From: Seminavis robusta
Taxonomy: Eukaryota; Bacillariophyta; Bacillariophyceae; Naviculales; Naviculaceae
DNA: 64,000 nt
NCBI GenBank assembly: GCA_903772945.1
Contig: CAICTM010000078.1
Location: forward strand, 1-64,000
Reading direction: 5' to 3'
This document shows positions 1 to 9,147 of this stretch, in pieces (position 1 is the first letter of the stretch; every line of letters starts with the position of its first letter). A program made the translations under genes and the position numbers. The notes under the pieces were generated by a model, which saw only the letters and a program-made list of their open reading frames with translations, was not told the origin of the DNA and did not search any database.

Positions 1-499
1 CGTGGTAGCAGAAGTCTTTGATACCTCAAGAAGTGTGTCATCTGTAAGGCCAGACATCTTGGTTCAGAGTCCCCAAAAAGATCACACACGTTCTCTGTTA
101 TTAAGAATACAGTAACAAGAGGAAGAGGAGATTTGAATGAGCTGACAATGGAAACCTCAGAGAGAGCAGAAGACTCACAAGGCATTCAGTGCTCCTCTTC
201 CACTGAATGAAAGAGGAAGCTGGAAGCACTCAACAAGAGAGAATGGAGATGCCTTCTTTGGTCCTAGAACAAACACAGCCAAACCAAAGCAGAGCCGGCA
301 ACAGAAGACATCCACAACCAAGACAACCCAGTAGCTCTGTGTCAAAAGGTAACCACTCTTGTAACGATACGCCTTTGTGGAAAAGCACAAGAACCAAAGG
401 AGCACCACTGCAATGCTAGCAATGGCAGAAGCAGTGTCAGAATCCATTACCAGGGCAAAGAATCCAGAACTCTTCCACAAACACTTCCAAGGACTACCA

Positions 500-2532
500 T
501 GACAGTCCCATCCACACCGGAGCAATTCGAGTCTCCTCACTACCACTCCATTGTTGGGCAGAAACTCCTTCTAGTGGACTGGAATCGATGTGGAATACTG
601 TACTGTCCTGATGGAAGATGCTCTGGCAAACTCAAGAATACAAGGACAAACTGGTCACACAACAAGACCTTGTTCCCCTATCTTTGGCATCACTGGTCCT
701 CCTTCTTGGTGCATGGTCATGTCGATGGAGTGTCAGTGCTGCAAGAGACTGTTCAGTGCCAACAGTGCAGAAGTGCTCGTATCGATCCCAGACCATGCTT
801 CATTGCTCTATCCAGTGGAGTCCAAGTATGCTCTACCTAACAAGACTTGTCACTTGGACAGAACAGCTACTGAAGTGTTCGACACTATAATGGTTACCTA
901 TGGAAATGGAGAACTCTGCAGCCGGCTCATCTACAATGCAATCAACAGACAGTTCATTAGGGCCATGGCATCATACTTCTCCTATTGGCAGGAAGTGAAA
1001 CAGATCCAGATCCCTTTCTTCAAAAGATGGAACTTACATCAGACAGTATCCTCCCCTTGGTGACACCATCCGTGACATCTATGATGCTGCTTGTGCTTCA
1101 AACAGGAATCCGTGGAGGATCAGTGACAACCAAAGGCACACAAGAGGGATCCAAAGTGTCAAGTGCAACAAAGGAATCTTCTTCCAAGACCATACATTCC
1201 AGGTTGTCAAGAACTACAGCAAGAGTCTGGTGTGCTGCTGTGTTGGGATGCTGCTACTGAGACTGAGAGATTGCTTCAGCATTCTGGTTCCCACCACCAA
1301 GCAATCCACTTCTCCCATGCTGCCATGCAGCTAGAAGGAGGAGCAACTTCAACCAGCTGCCATGTACAGTGATACCTGGCCCCACAAGGATGACTATTGG
1401 GAGCTGCTCTTTCCAGGTATCGAGGGAAGGCTAGGCCTGTTTCATTATGAGAAGAGGATACTGTCAACTTTGAGAAAGGGACACATTGATCACTATCAAG
1501 CTATGTCAGACCTCTTAGATTGCTTGTATGTGTACTCACCTGATGACTATGAGAAGCTGCTGCATGCTCTGAAACATGGTCTACTATCCACCAATGGCAA
1601 GTGTTACTCTATGGCTGAGATCTCCGACATGCAAGCTCCAAGGTTTCAGAGCTAGGTACTCCAAGTATCTAAGGAAGAAATGAGAGAACCAGAGACAATG
1701 AGACAGAAGTTGCAACAGTGTTCTGCAGATACAAGGTGACTGCCAGTGATGGTAGCCAGCCAGGACAGGGCGACTCGATCCAGTCAAGAACTTTACCTTG
1801 TTTACTTCTGATACCAAACCAGCAGTAGAGAACTGTGTTGACAAAGCCATTCACTTGGCTGATCCCCTGGCACTGGAAGACATGTATGACACCATCCTAC
1901 CATCACCCAATTCCAAGCACAACCTCCCAGAGTACCTATCAAGGAGAGGAGATCCAAGTTAGAAGCGTTCCATGACAAGTTTGCCCATTTTGGCAATGGT
2001 GGAATGAGAAGAAGCCTGCTGATGCACTCAACTTGGCTGGAACTGCAAGATACAACCTCAAGATTCGCCACAAGAGAGCCTCCTGTCAAGAATCAGGGGC
2101 AGAAAGGAAGTCAATTCCAGCTGGATGGGAGAAGGTGGTTCCATATTGGAACCATTCAGAGTGGCTTACCTGAATGAAATGGCACAAGCTGTGGGTGTGG
2201 AGGAACCATTTCCTCATTCAGAGCCACTACCACAGGATACCGGAGAAAGATTCTTTTCTGAGTTTATTCTTGGATTCAAGCCACACAGACAAAAGTATGC
2301 ACCAAATGATTCTTGTTTGTGCGTGGCTTGTACAGGACCAGAACCACCGACTCCACCAGCAATCGAGCCACCAAATCTACCAGCAACAGCAATGGTTCCA
2401 CCCGCGCCGCCTCCACCACCACCACCACCACCTCCACCACCTCCACCACCTCCACCACCTGCAGTGCCACAAACAAGAAATGTTTATGTTGGTAATTTGA
2501 TTCTATATCAGCAACAACAACAACTTCAATGA
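500..2532 (+). pseudogene. Broken copy of a multi-copy diatom protein family (DUF6729-type N-terminus)
   Basis: Protein-like segments run in order along the plus strand but in different reading frames, so no continuous product is possible. Recognisable blocks include a Cys-rich part near 580-780 (CPDGRC, then GITGPPSWCMVM and CQCC), a middle part around 1060-1340 (RHTRGIQSVKC, then WDAATET and HFSHAA), a well preserved stretch at 1362-1655 (starting MYSDTWPHKDDYW, with EGRLGLFHYEKRI), and a C-terminal part at 2125-2532 that ends in a proline run. From memory these blocks match a large repeated family of pennate diatoms whose Cys-rich N-terminus is called DUF6729; I could not check this. The repeated nature and decay suggest a mobile or transposase-derived gene, but no terminal repeats or catalytic motif were found, so function is unknown. 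The bases before about 500 show nothing recognisable. Confidence 0.6.
2386..2460 (+). repeat. CCACCA/CCT simple repeat coding for polyproline
   Basis: A run of CCN proline codons (CCACCACCT-like triplets) gives an almost uninterrupted stretch of about 20 prolines near the C-terminus of the broken gene at 500-2532. A CAACAACAA run follows at about 2510-2525. Confidence 0.85.
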
Positions 2533-2803
2533 TGCAACTTGCCATGCAAATGCGCAATTCCAACCAATACTGCCATCTCCTTTCCAGCCACCTCCACCGA
2601 TTGGCTGCTGTCAGAGATACTGCAGTGGTTGACTCATAGGAGAGGAAGACCACCTCATGATGCTAATTGCCAATCAAGATTGACTGGGTATGGAAGTAGC
2701 AACAACAATCAATGTTTAGATCCACCAAATTCATTTCTAATTTAGCCAGTAACTTACATATCATTGCCAATGAAATCAACAGCCATAGTCTCACTCATCT
2801 CAG

Positions 2804-3310
2804 TCAAATGCTTGAAGGAAATCTTCTTCTTGTAGTCATACCAGTGCAACAATAATAATGCCAAGCATCCATCACACTCTGTCCTTCAAGGGAGGACACC
2901 TCATAGCTCTCACTGACCCTTTCCCTCACTAACCAATAGATGCACTCAATGAAGATGTCCTTCCTTTCACAGGGATGTGGCGACGGCGACTCCAGCATTT
3001 CAGAAAGGTGGAGAAAAGCTCTGTACCATTTTGGACTTTTCTGAAGGCCTGAAGCTAACATGTAATCCATGATGTCCGTCATGGCAGGAGGAAGTGGCTT
3101 GCATGCTCCTTGCAATATCATCTCCTCAAGAACAGTCACTTCCAGGCTTGTTGTGGCCAAACAGAAGTTATCCTCATCATCACTGTTGTACCCACAAATG
3201 ACATACTTGCAGTGACTCCATGCCTTGTAACTCTCAGCTCATTGAATGGGTATCTGTTGACACTTTGCAGCCACTTGGAGAAGACCGGTGTAATTGCGAT
3301 CCTCATTGTC
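2804..3310 (-). pseudogene. Reverse-strand coding remnant, unknown family
   Basis: The minus strand reads as a normal-looking protein from about 3238 down to 2804: a segment around YKAWSHCKYVICGYNSDDED, then a helical stretch with LEEMILQGACKPLPP and KWYRAFLHLSEMLESPS, ending after DAWHYYC. Upstream in the same frame is NYTGLLQVAAKCQQIP, separated from it by one in-frame stop codon (TGA at 3239-3241), and no ATG opens the reading frame. I read this as a fragment of an inactivated gene, although an unannotated intron at the stop is possible. The family is not recognised. It lies tail-to-tail with the broken gene at 500-2532 and may belong to the same insertion or be a separate relic. Confidence 0.4.
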
Positions 3311-3319
3311 GAGTTGCCG

Positions 3320-3735
3320 CGTTGTGGTAGTTGGTCGGTATCAGTAGAGGAAGTGGTAGTGGGTCGGTATCGGTAGAGGAGGAGCGTCGGTGGAGTAGTA
3401 GTAGTAATAGTTGTTGTTGTGGTGTTGCAAGAGTCTTGCCCCTACCCACGTAGTCGCTGACTTCAAGACAAACTAAGCAAAAGAAGGTTGGTCGATCTCG
3501 TGTCGGTCGCTCTCGTGTCAGTGGTGGTGTTGTTGTTCGAAGGTTGGACTGAGCCTCGGTAGTGGACGACTGAGCGGACTGAGCGTCGGTAGTGGTAGGA
3601 TAGAAGGACGAAGATCGTTCGGTGGACGGGGGATACAACGATTAGTAGCATGCCATTGTCAACAACAACTTTAGAAAACAACAACAACAACAACAACAAC
3701 AGCAGCAGCAACAACAACAACAGCAGCATTCTTAC
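3320..3735. repeat. Simple-sequence tract: GGT/GTA-rich, CGGTAGTGG motifs, then CAA/CAG run
   Basis: From 3320 to 3420 the plus strand is built of GTCGGTATC, GTAGAGG and GTAGTA repeats, followed by (TGT)n. GAGCGTCGGTAGTGG-like motifs recur at about 3552-3600. An almost pure CAA run with interspersed CAG triplets occupies about 3672-3728. Long open frames seen here on both strands (poly-Leu on the minus strand) are products of the triplet repeat and are not called as genes. Confidence 0.75.
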
Positions 3736-4485
3736 CTTTTCGAGTACCACCTTTTTGAATTTATGGGAAGGTTTGGTGCGAGCGAAGGAAAGGAGTAGCC
3801 GTTGAAGATTCCAGCGATTTGAATTCCTGTGATGCGATGGTGATGTCTTTGCTGACATATACATTGTTCTTCGGACGTCTTACCCATGGTTCGATACTTA
3901 ACGGAAGGGGGGCGGTTGACCAGGTCATTGCCGTTTCCCCTCTTTTTGGTGCATTACTGGCATTTTCGTTTAGCCCTGCCTGCTCTCCAACCGGAATTCG
4001 GAATCCAAAGGTTAACCCTCTCCCTTTCTTTTTTCTTTTCCCTCCCCCGCGCTGGTGCCTGACCCCCCCTAAAAGTCGACTGTACCGGTAGGAGGTGACA
4101 AGGCATGCTCATGGGTGTTGTCGAGGCGTGTCAAAGCAGGTGTCAAAGCACAGGCTTCTACTTCTGTCTTTTCACCAAATTAACTGGCTTTTGAACCTGT
4201 GACGCAATCGTTCTTCCATTCTCTTCGATCTGTTTCCACGCCTTGCGATTTTCGAACCAACACAAGAACTCCAATCTGCCACCGAAGCTCTTGCAACCTA
4301 CCTCAGGATTCCGTCATCGCATCCAGAAACAAGATAGATGAGCAAGAGAGATCAGATTGAATCATTGCACTTCTGACAGGATCAGCAACAAGAGACGAAA
4401 CAGTGTCGTTGAGTTCAAATTATCTCATAAGTTTTTTTAAAACGAGACGAAGAAGATTTCCTGATTAAAGACTTGCCAATTCACC
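3736..4485. other. Intergenic / upstream region of the metallopeptidase-like gene
   Basis: About 750 bases without a supportable gene. It contains pyrimidine-rich stretches (4015-4050, T/C runs and CCCCCC) and one copy of the palindrome TACCGGTA at 4083-4090. The last 100 bases are A/T-rich, with TTTTTTTAAAA near 4434-4443, and probably contain the promoter and 5' UTR of the gene starting at 4486. No TATA box could be assigned with confidence. Confidence 0.5.
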
Positions 4486-6144
4486 ATGTTGCTATTACCC
4501 AAATTCATCCCACTGGCTTTGGCCGCATTATTGTTGCCCAACACGACTGCCTTCAATCTGCCTGCATCGAGTAAATTGTCGTCGGCTCCACGGTTGTCAA
4601 TAAATTCTCGCCTTTTACCGTCCTTGCACTCTACCAATACCAAGTCGTCATCCCGGCTTCATCTCAGCAGTGGTAGCACAGAACAAACAGAACGACAGTT
4701 GCAGTTACTAGATTATAACTTGGAAAATGGAAAGTTGGGTGATGCCATTCAGTTGCTCCAATCGAATCCAGACCTCGTGTCGTTCGATGGCGCAGACGGA
4801 CAAAAACGATGGAATGCCATTTTTGACACTATCGAAGAACAAACGGCCTTGGCCGAGGAAACGGTAGAACAAGTCAATACAAGACGCATGGCCGAATTCC
4901 CAACCACATCCACAGCCCGCACGGAAATGACGCAAATGTATCAAACCCTCAAAGATATTGGACAGCTGCGTGTCTTTGGCGCTGTTCCATCTCGCATGCC
5001 ACCGGCTGCCGGAAGTCATGCCGTGCGGCCGTCCATGTTGGAAGAAATCACCGACTTACCCATGAAGGCACTTACGCCACAACCATCCAATACACTCTTG
5101 TATGCAGGAGTCGCCGTGGCACTCTTGGAAGGCGTGCTCAGTGTGGCAACGGGCATCAATCTCAATTTACTGGTATTCGCAACCCTGACGGCCTTTGGCA
5201 TCGACAGAATATTGCTGAATGGAGCCATCTTGGAATCTGCGTACAAAATACTCAATCCAGATGTGCAAAATAAAATTCAACGACATGAAGCAGGACACTT
5301 CCTGTGTGCCTATCTGCTGGGGTGTCCTGTGGAAGGATGCGTCTTGGATGCTTGGGCTGCCTTGCAAGATGCGCGCTTTGGAACAGGACGACAAGTCACG
5401 GCTGGAACGTCCTTTTTTGACCCCGTTCTCTCGCAGCAAATCAATGAACGAGGAGGGCAAGTCACTCGATCGTCCGTTGACCGATACAGTATTATCGTCA
5501 GTAAGTTCGGTAGCTGCACTTTTGTGATATTATTTGCACGATTTTTTGACTGACCAATTCTTCTATGCATGGCTGGACACACCTACACACACACACAATA
5601 ATACACAGTGGCAGGAATTGCCGCCGAAGCAATACACTATGGTCAAGCCGATGGAGGTGCCGGAGATGAAATGGCATTGATTGCCTTTTTGTCGCAAATG
5701 AATGCCAACGTCGGCAGCGGTGCAGCGACTTGGAACAACGTCTCGATTCGAAATCAAGCACGATGGGGAGCCCTACAATCTGTGTTGATTCTTCGTGAAT
5801 ACAAGGCCTGTTACGAAGCATTGGTGCAGGCATTAGACAACGGAGGGTCTCTTGGTGAATGCATTTATGCCATTGAGAAGGCAGCTCGCGACAATCAGCT
5901 GGGACCCTTGAAGGAGCCGCTGGGCTATATTGTGGAGCTTGCGGGAGACGAAGAGCAGTGGGTGACGGAACCACCAGAGGGGTCTGAAACTGCATCTGCT
6001 GCTGTCATGAAAGAGACCGCATCCGTTGCTGCTCAACCCGTCAACGGAAAGGAGTCCTTGGCAAAGCTGAATGAGTACCGCAAGGAGGTGGAAGAAAAGC
6101 TAAAATCGATTGACGAAAAGTTGCATGGGATCAGCAAGGACTAG
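4486..6144 (+). CDS. Plastid-targeted FtsH/M41-type metallopeptidase-like protein without AAA domain
   Basis: Two exons, 4486-5500 and 5609-6144, joined across a GTAAGT...ACACAG intron in the middle of a Met codon; product 516 aa. The N-terminus is a hydrophobic signal peptide ending in NTTA followed by FNLP, the diatom ASAFAP-type plastid address, then a Ser-rich transit region. Membrane segments are likely near residues 205-250. The zinc-binding HEAGH sits at residues 267-271 followed by a small hydrophobic helix as in M41 (FtsH) peptidases; AGIAAEA and a GAGDE motif (Asp358, where FtsH has its third zinc ligand) come after the splice. The AAA ATPase part of FtsH is absent. Plants have a related plastid family (Arabidopsis At5g27290-like) of uncertain function. 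The ligand set suggests a possibly active zinc protease; that is inference. Confidence 0.85.
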
Positions 6145-6945
6145 CTAGACAGAGAAATGAATGAATTCCTGCCCAAGATTGTGCAAAGAAGACTACAAAT
6201 GGAACATAGATTCCCTATTGATATCTTGTTTCTAGTAACAGGTTTCGCAACTAGCAGCAACAACGCCAAAGTGAATTGTTCCGAATTTGAAGTTTAAGTA
6301 CCCAATGATAGACAACTAAAGTTTCAATTTTCAAAAAATATGTATGCACAGCACTTTTCATTAGAACAGCACAAACAAATCAATGAAGAGACCAACACTC
6401 AATGATCAATCTCAACTAACAGCCCTTATCACTCTTGGGTTACCTCGAAAGGCTGCTTTTCCTAAACTTTCAAGTTTCGGCATTCTCGGAAGCTTCCATG
6501 GCAATTCTTCCCGAACTCTAGCATCTACATGTAAATCTTCGTCCCGATGTCAGGTACTTTTACGGTACGTGTAGACAGCTCTCCTAGCTTGATTTGAAAC
6601 CGCGAATCAAAATCAATCGTGCTGAGTAATTGTGAGAATTCGAGGCATCGAAGGTGTCAACGTGTGTGTCAACGGCATTGTCCTTGCATTGATAGGTCAA
6701 TGCTTCGTTTGCAATCAACCAAATCCGTCATCTTGATTGTTGCTTTCTCATTGCGGCTTTCCCTTTCCCACCACACAGTTTCCCATTACTTGGGGTTGCT
6801 GGTTGCTTGCTTGGATTATTGCTGCTGCTACACACTGAAGTTCTGTGAGAGATACACAAGTACCAGAAGAAAAAAGGACAAGAGCACTCAATTGTCTGAC
6901 ACCTTCGGCGAGCATTGGTTCTCCTAATCTGTGAGGTTTTCTGCC
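6145..6945. other. Intergenic region between two plastid-protein genes
   Basis: Contains the 3' UTR of the upstream gene (A/T-rich, with AATAT and AAAAAATATG near 6335) and the 5' UTR of the next. Open frames at 6383-6574 and 6619-6927 have no convincing protein character and are not called. Confidence 0.5.
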
Positions 6946-8607
6946 ATGGTATCCGTTCCTTCTATGAGGTCATTGCTGCATGCGTTGACCGTGTCATGGT
7001 GCTTTTTGGTGATATTGCCGGAGGTAGCCAATGCCTTTCCGAGCTCCAAGTTCCCACGAAGTAGCAGGGCCACCTTGGCATCAACCAAGACGTCCACCAG
7101 TCTTTCCATGAGCTTTTCGTATCAAAGTTTCTTTCAGCGAACACCCCCCAGGAAGACCTCAAAAACAGCAACTGCCAAGCAACCCAAGATGCTATGGTAT
7201 CGAGATCGAGACTCTACGGAAGAACAAATGACTTTGACACACAAGGCCCCAGCCCTGGCACACGTGCGACCACGACAGGAGCAGTCTCTCCCAGCAGCAC
7301 GTCAAGACTTTGCGCATGATGCATTCATGAGAAATAATCCCACCGAAGAAAACCCTGCAAGCACCCTCCTAAAGAACCTGGTTGGAGGCATTGATCTTTC
7401 ATTGTTGGAAAAAACTTGTCTCAGCCATGCATCGTCTCTGGCGGTATTGTGGACATTGACCTCCATGGCCCTCATCTGGGGATCTGGGAGCATGACAGCT
7501 GCCATGGCAGACCCTCTGGACTTTTGGGGGTCCCTGCATTGGAACTCCAACAGTGCTGGCATTGGTTTGGGTTCAGGGATTGACATGCTGGGCGGCAGAA
7601 CTTTTAGTTCCATACTTGACTGGACCATCACCCCAGCAAGGATACTGGAAGGTATCATTGCCACTGTACCTTTGGTGGGAATGGGTACTTATTTGGTGGA
7701 GAGATCAGAACATTCCCCAGCCTATCACATCCAGTTCTCCATCAGTGAGACCGTCATGGAACTATTTGGACGTCGAAAACGTGACGCAATCGTCACCAGC
7801 GATGCCAGTCAATCTGCTTCCACTACAACCCTGCAAGTGCTGTTCTTTAGCCTGATCATTGCGGCTGTGTCGGCAATATCAGAAGAGCTCATATTCCGGG
7901 GTCTCATACCGGCTCTGTTGGTCTCGTACACTCATTCTGTTGGATGGGCTTTGCTCGGACAGGCCATCTTGTTTGGTTTCGGACAAATCCAGAACCGGTC
8001 ATCCTTTGCTGAGAATGGAGTATTTACCATGATGCAGTGTCTGAATGGAGTATGGTATGGAGCCATCTACCTGGCTGGTGGTGGTGATATCGTCCCTGTC
8101 ATGATTTCCCATATCCTGTATGAAATGCACATCTTTGTGGGGACATGGAAGGCAATGAATGACCAAATGGACTACAAGGAAGATTCATGTCGTCATCATA
8201 CATCTGAAAAGAAGATCGATTCTCTGCTTGCTAGCAGTCAAAGCAGAAGCCGTGCTTCGAAGAGAGCACAGAGACCAAAGGATCTTGTCGGACAAAGATT
8301 GATGGCACCAGAAACTCTAGAGCTGGGTCAAGCATTCTTTTATGCCTTTGATCATGAGCATCGAGGAACGCTGTCATTGGTTGATGTCAAAAGGGCGGTG
8401 AGCTATGCTTTTCTTCAGGATGATGATCCAACCATGACTGCCTCCGAGCCGCCCAGTGATGTTCAAACAACTGCTGTCTTTTACAAGATACTTCAGCAGC
8501 GGTCAGCGCTATCAGGAAGCGGATCGGAAGAACGCCTGTATCTGCCCGAGTTTCTTCGACTTTTGTTCACTCTCAAGTCCAAGTCCTGGCACTCGGGGCG
8601 GGAATAG
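6946..8607 (+). CDS. Plastid-targeted CPBP (CAAX-protease-like) membrane protein with C-terminal EF-hand
   Basis: Single exon, 553 aa from the ATG at 6946; the frame stays open a little further upstream but only from a GTG. The N-terminus has a signal peptide ending in VANA followed by FPSS, an ASAFAP-type plastid address. Membrane segments follow around residues 150-350. The CPBP/Rce1 glutamate motif EExxxR is present (E313, E314, R318 in EELIFRG). At the second CPBP motif, usually FxxxH, the sequence reads FGFGQ (F343...Q347), and at the third, usually HxxxN/D, it reads HILYE (H389...E393). After a basic linker, residues 469-480 form an EF-hand-like loop (D, E, G, L and D at loop positions 1, 3, 6, 8 and 12), with a weaker partner near the C-terminus. 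CPBP members are intramembrane proteases or adaptors; the Q in place of His leaves activity uncertain. Confidence 0.8.
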   Translation: MVSVPSMRSLLHALTVSWCFLVILPEVANAFPSSKFPRSSRATLASTKTSTSLSMSFSYQSFFQRTPPRKTSKTATAKQPKMLWYRDRDSTEEQMTLTHKAPALAHVRPRQEQSLPAARQDFAHDAFMRNNPTEENPASTLLKNLVGGIDLSLLEKTCLSHASSLAVLWTLTSMALIWGSGSMTAAMADPLDFWGSLHWNSNSAGIGLGSGIDMLGGRTFSSILDWTITPARILEGIIATVPLVGMGTYLVERSEHSPAYHIQFSISETVMELFGRRKRDAIVTSDASQSASTTTLQVLFFSLIIAAVSAISEELIFRGLIPALLVSYTHSVGWALLGQAILFGFGQIQNRSSFAENGVFTMMQCLNGVWYGAIYLAGGGDIVPVMISHILYEMHIFVGTWKAMNDQMDYKEDSCRHHTSEKKIDSLLASSQSRSRASKRAQRPKDLVGQRLMAPETLELGQAFFYAFDHEHRGTLSLVDVKRAVSYAFLQDDDPTMTASEPPSDVQTTAVFYKILQQRSALSGSGSEERLYLPEFLRLLFTLKSKSWHSGRE

Positions 8608-9147
8608 TGCCTTCGCTGCTAGCTAGCTAGACTTGCATGTTCCTTGCCTGTCCTTGGCCGTGCTGGGGGCTCCAATTTTGCCCATACGGAGTCAGCACAA
8701 CATACACCCTTGCCAAAATGCATGTATACTACGCTACGACAACAAGCAAAAGAAACATTGCTAAAAGAAATAATCAGTAAACACAATTCATTGCATTGCA
8801 AACCGATTCAATCAAGCTATTGTCTGCTTAGTTCCGGTGCTATTGTGGACACAAAAGAGAGAAAGGTCTAAAGCTAGTAGTGACACTTTTTACAAGAACA
8901 ACATGGAAACCCGTTCAAGAGGTCTCCGAGAGACATGATGTTGACGTTGGATACGGAGGAGGCGGGAACCGAAACAATGGTACCCCATTGAGTTAAGGCC
9001 ATCAAAGCAACTGCATTTCGTTGTGTGGAAAAATGCAGCTCTGTACCAATAGATGAGCTGGTCGCGAGGCCCTCCAGGGTCGGCGAAACCAAAAGCCCTC
9101 GTAAAGATCGATAGAATGAAGCACGGTGACATCCAAACCCCCGAAAA
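8608..9147. other. Convergent intergenic region
   Basis: Lies between the ends of two converging genes, so it holds both 3' UTRs. GCTAGCTAGCTAG occurs just after the upstream stop at about 8620. No gene is supportable here. Confidence 0.5.

Noticed and set aside
3463-3864. 133-codon minus-strand open frame with a long poly-Leu run
   Set aside because: The Leu run is the complement of the CAA/CAG simple repeat; no signal peptide context or conserved sequence supports a gene.
6619-6927. 102-codon plus-strand open frame before the CPBP gene
   Set aside because: Cys/Arg-rich random composition and position immediately in front of a well supported start; more likely 5' UTR.
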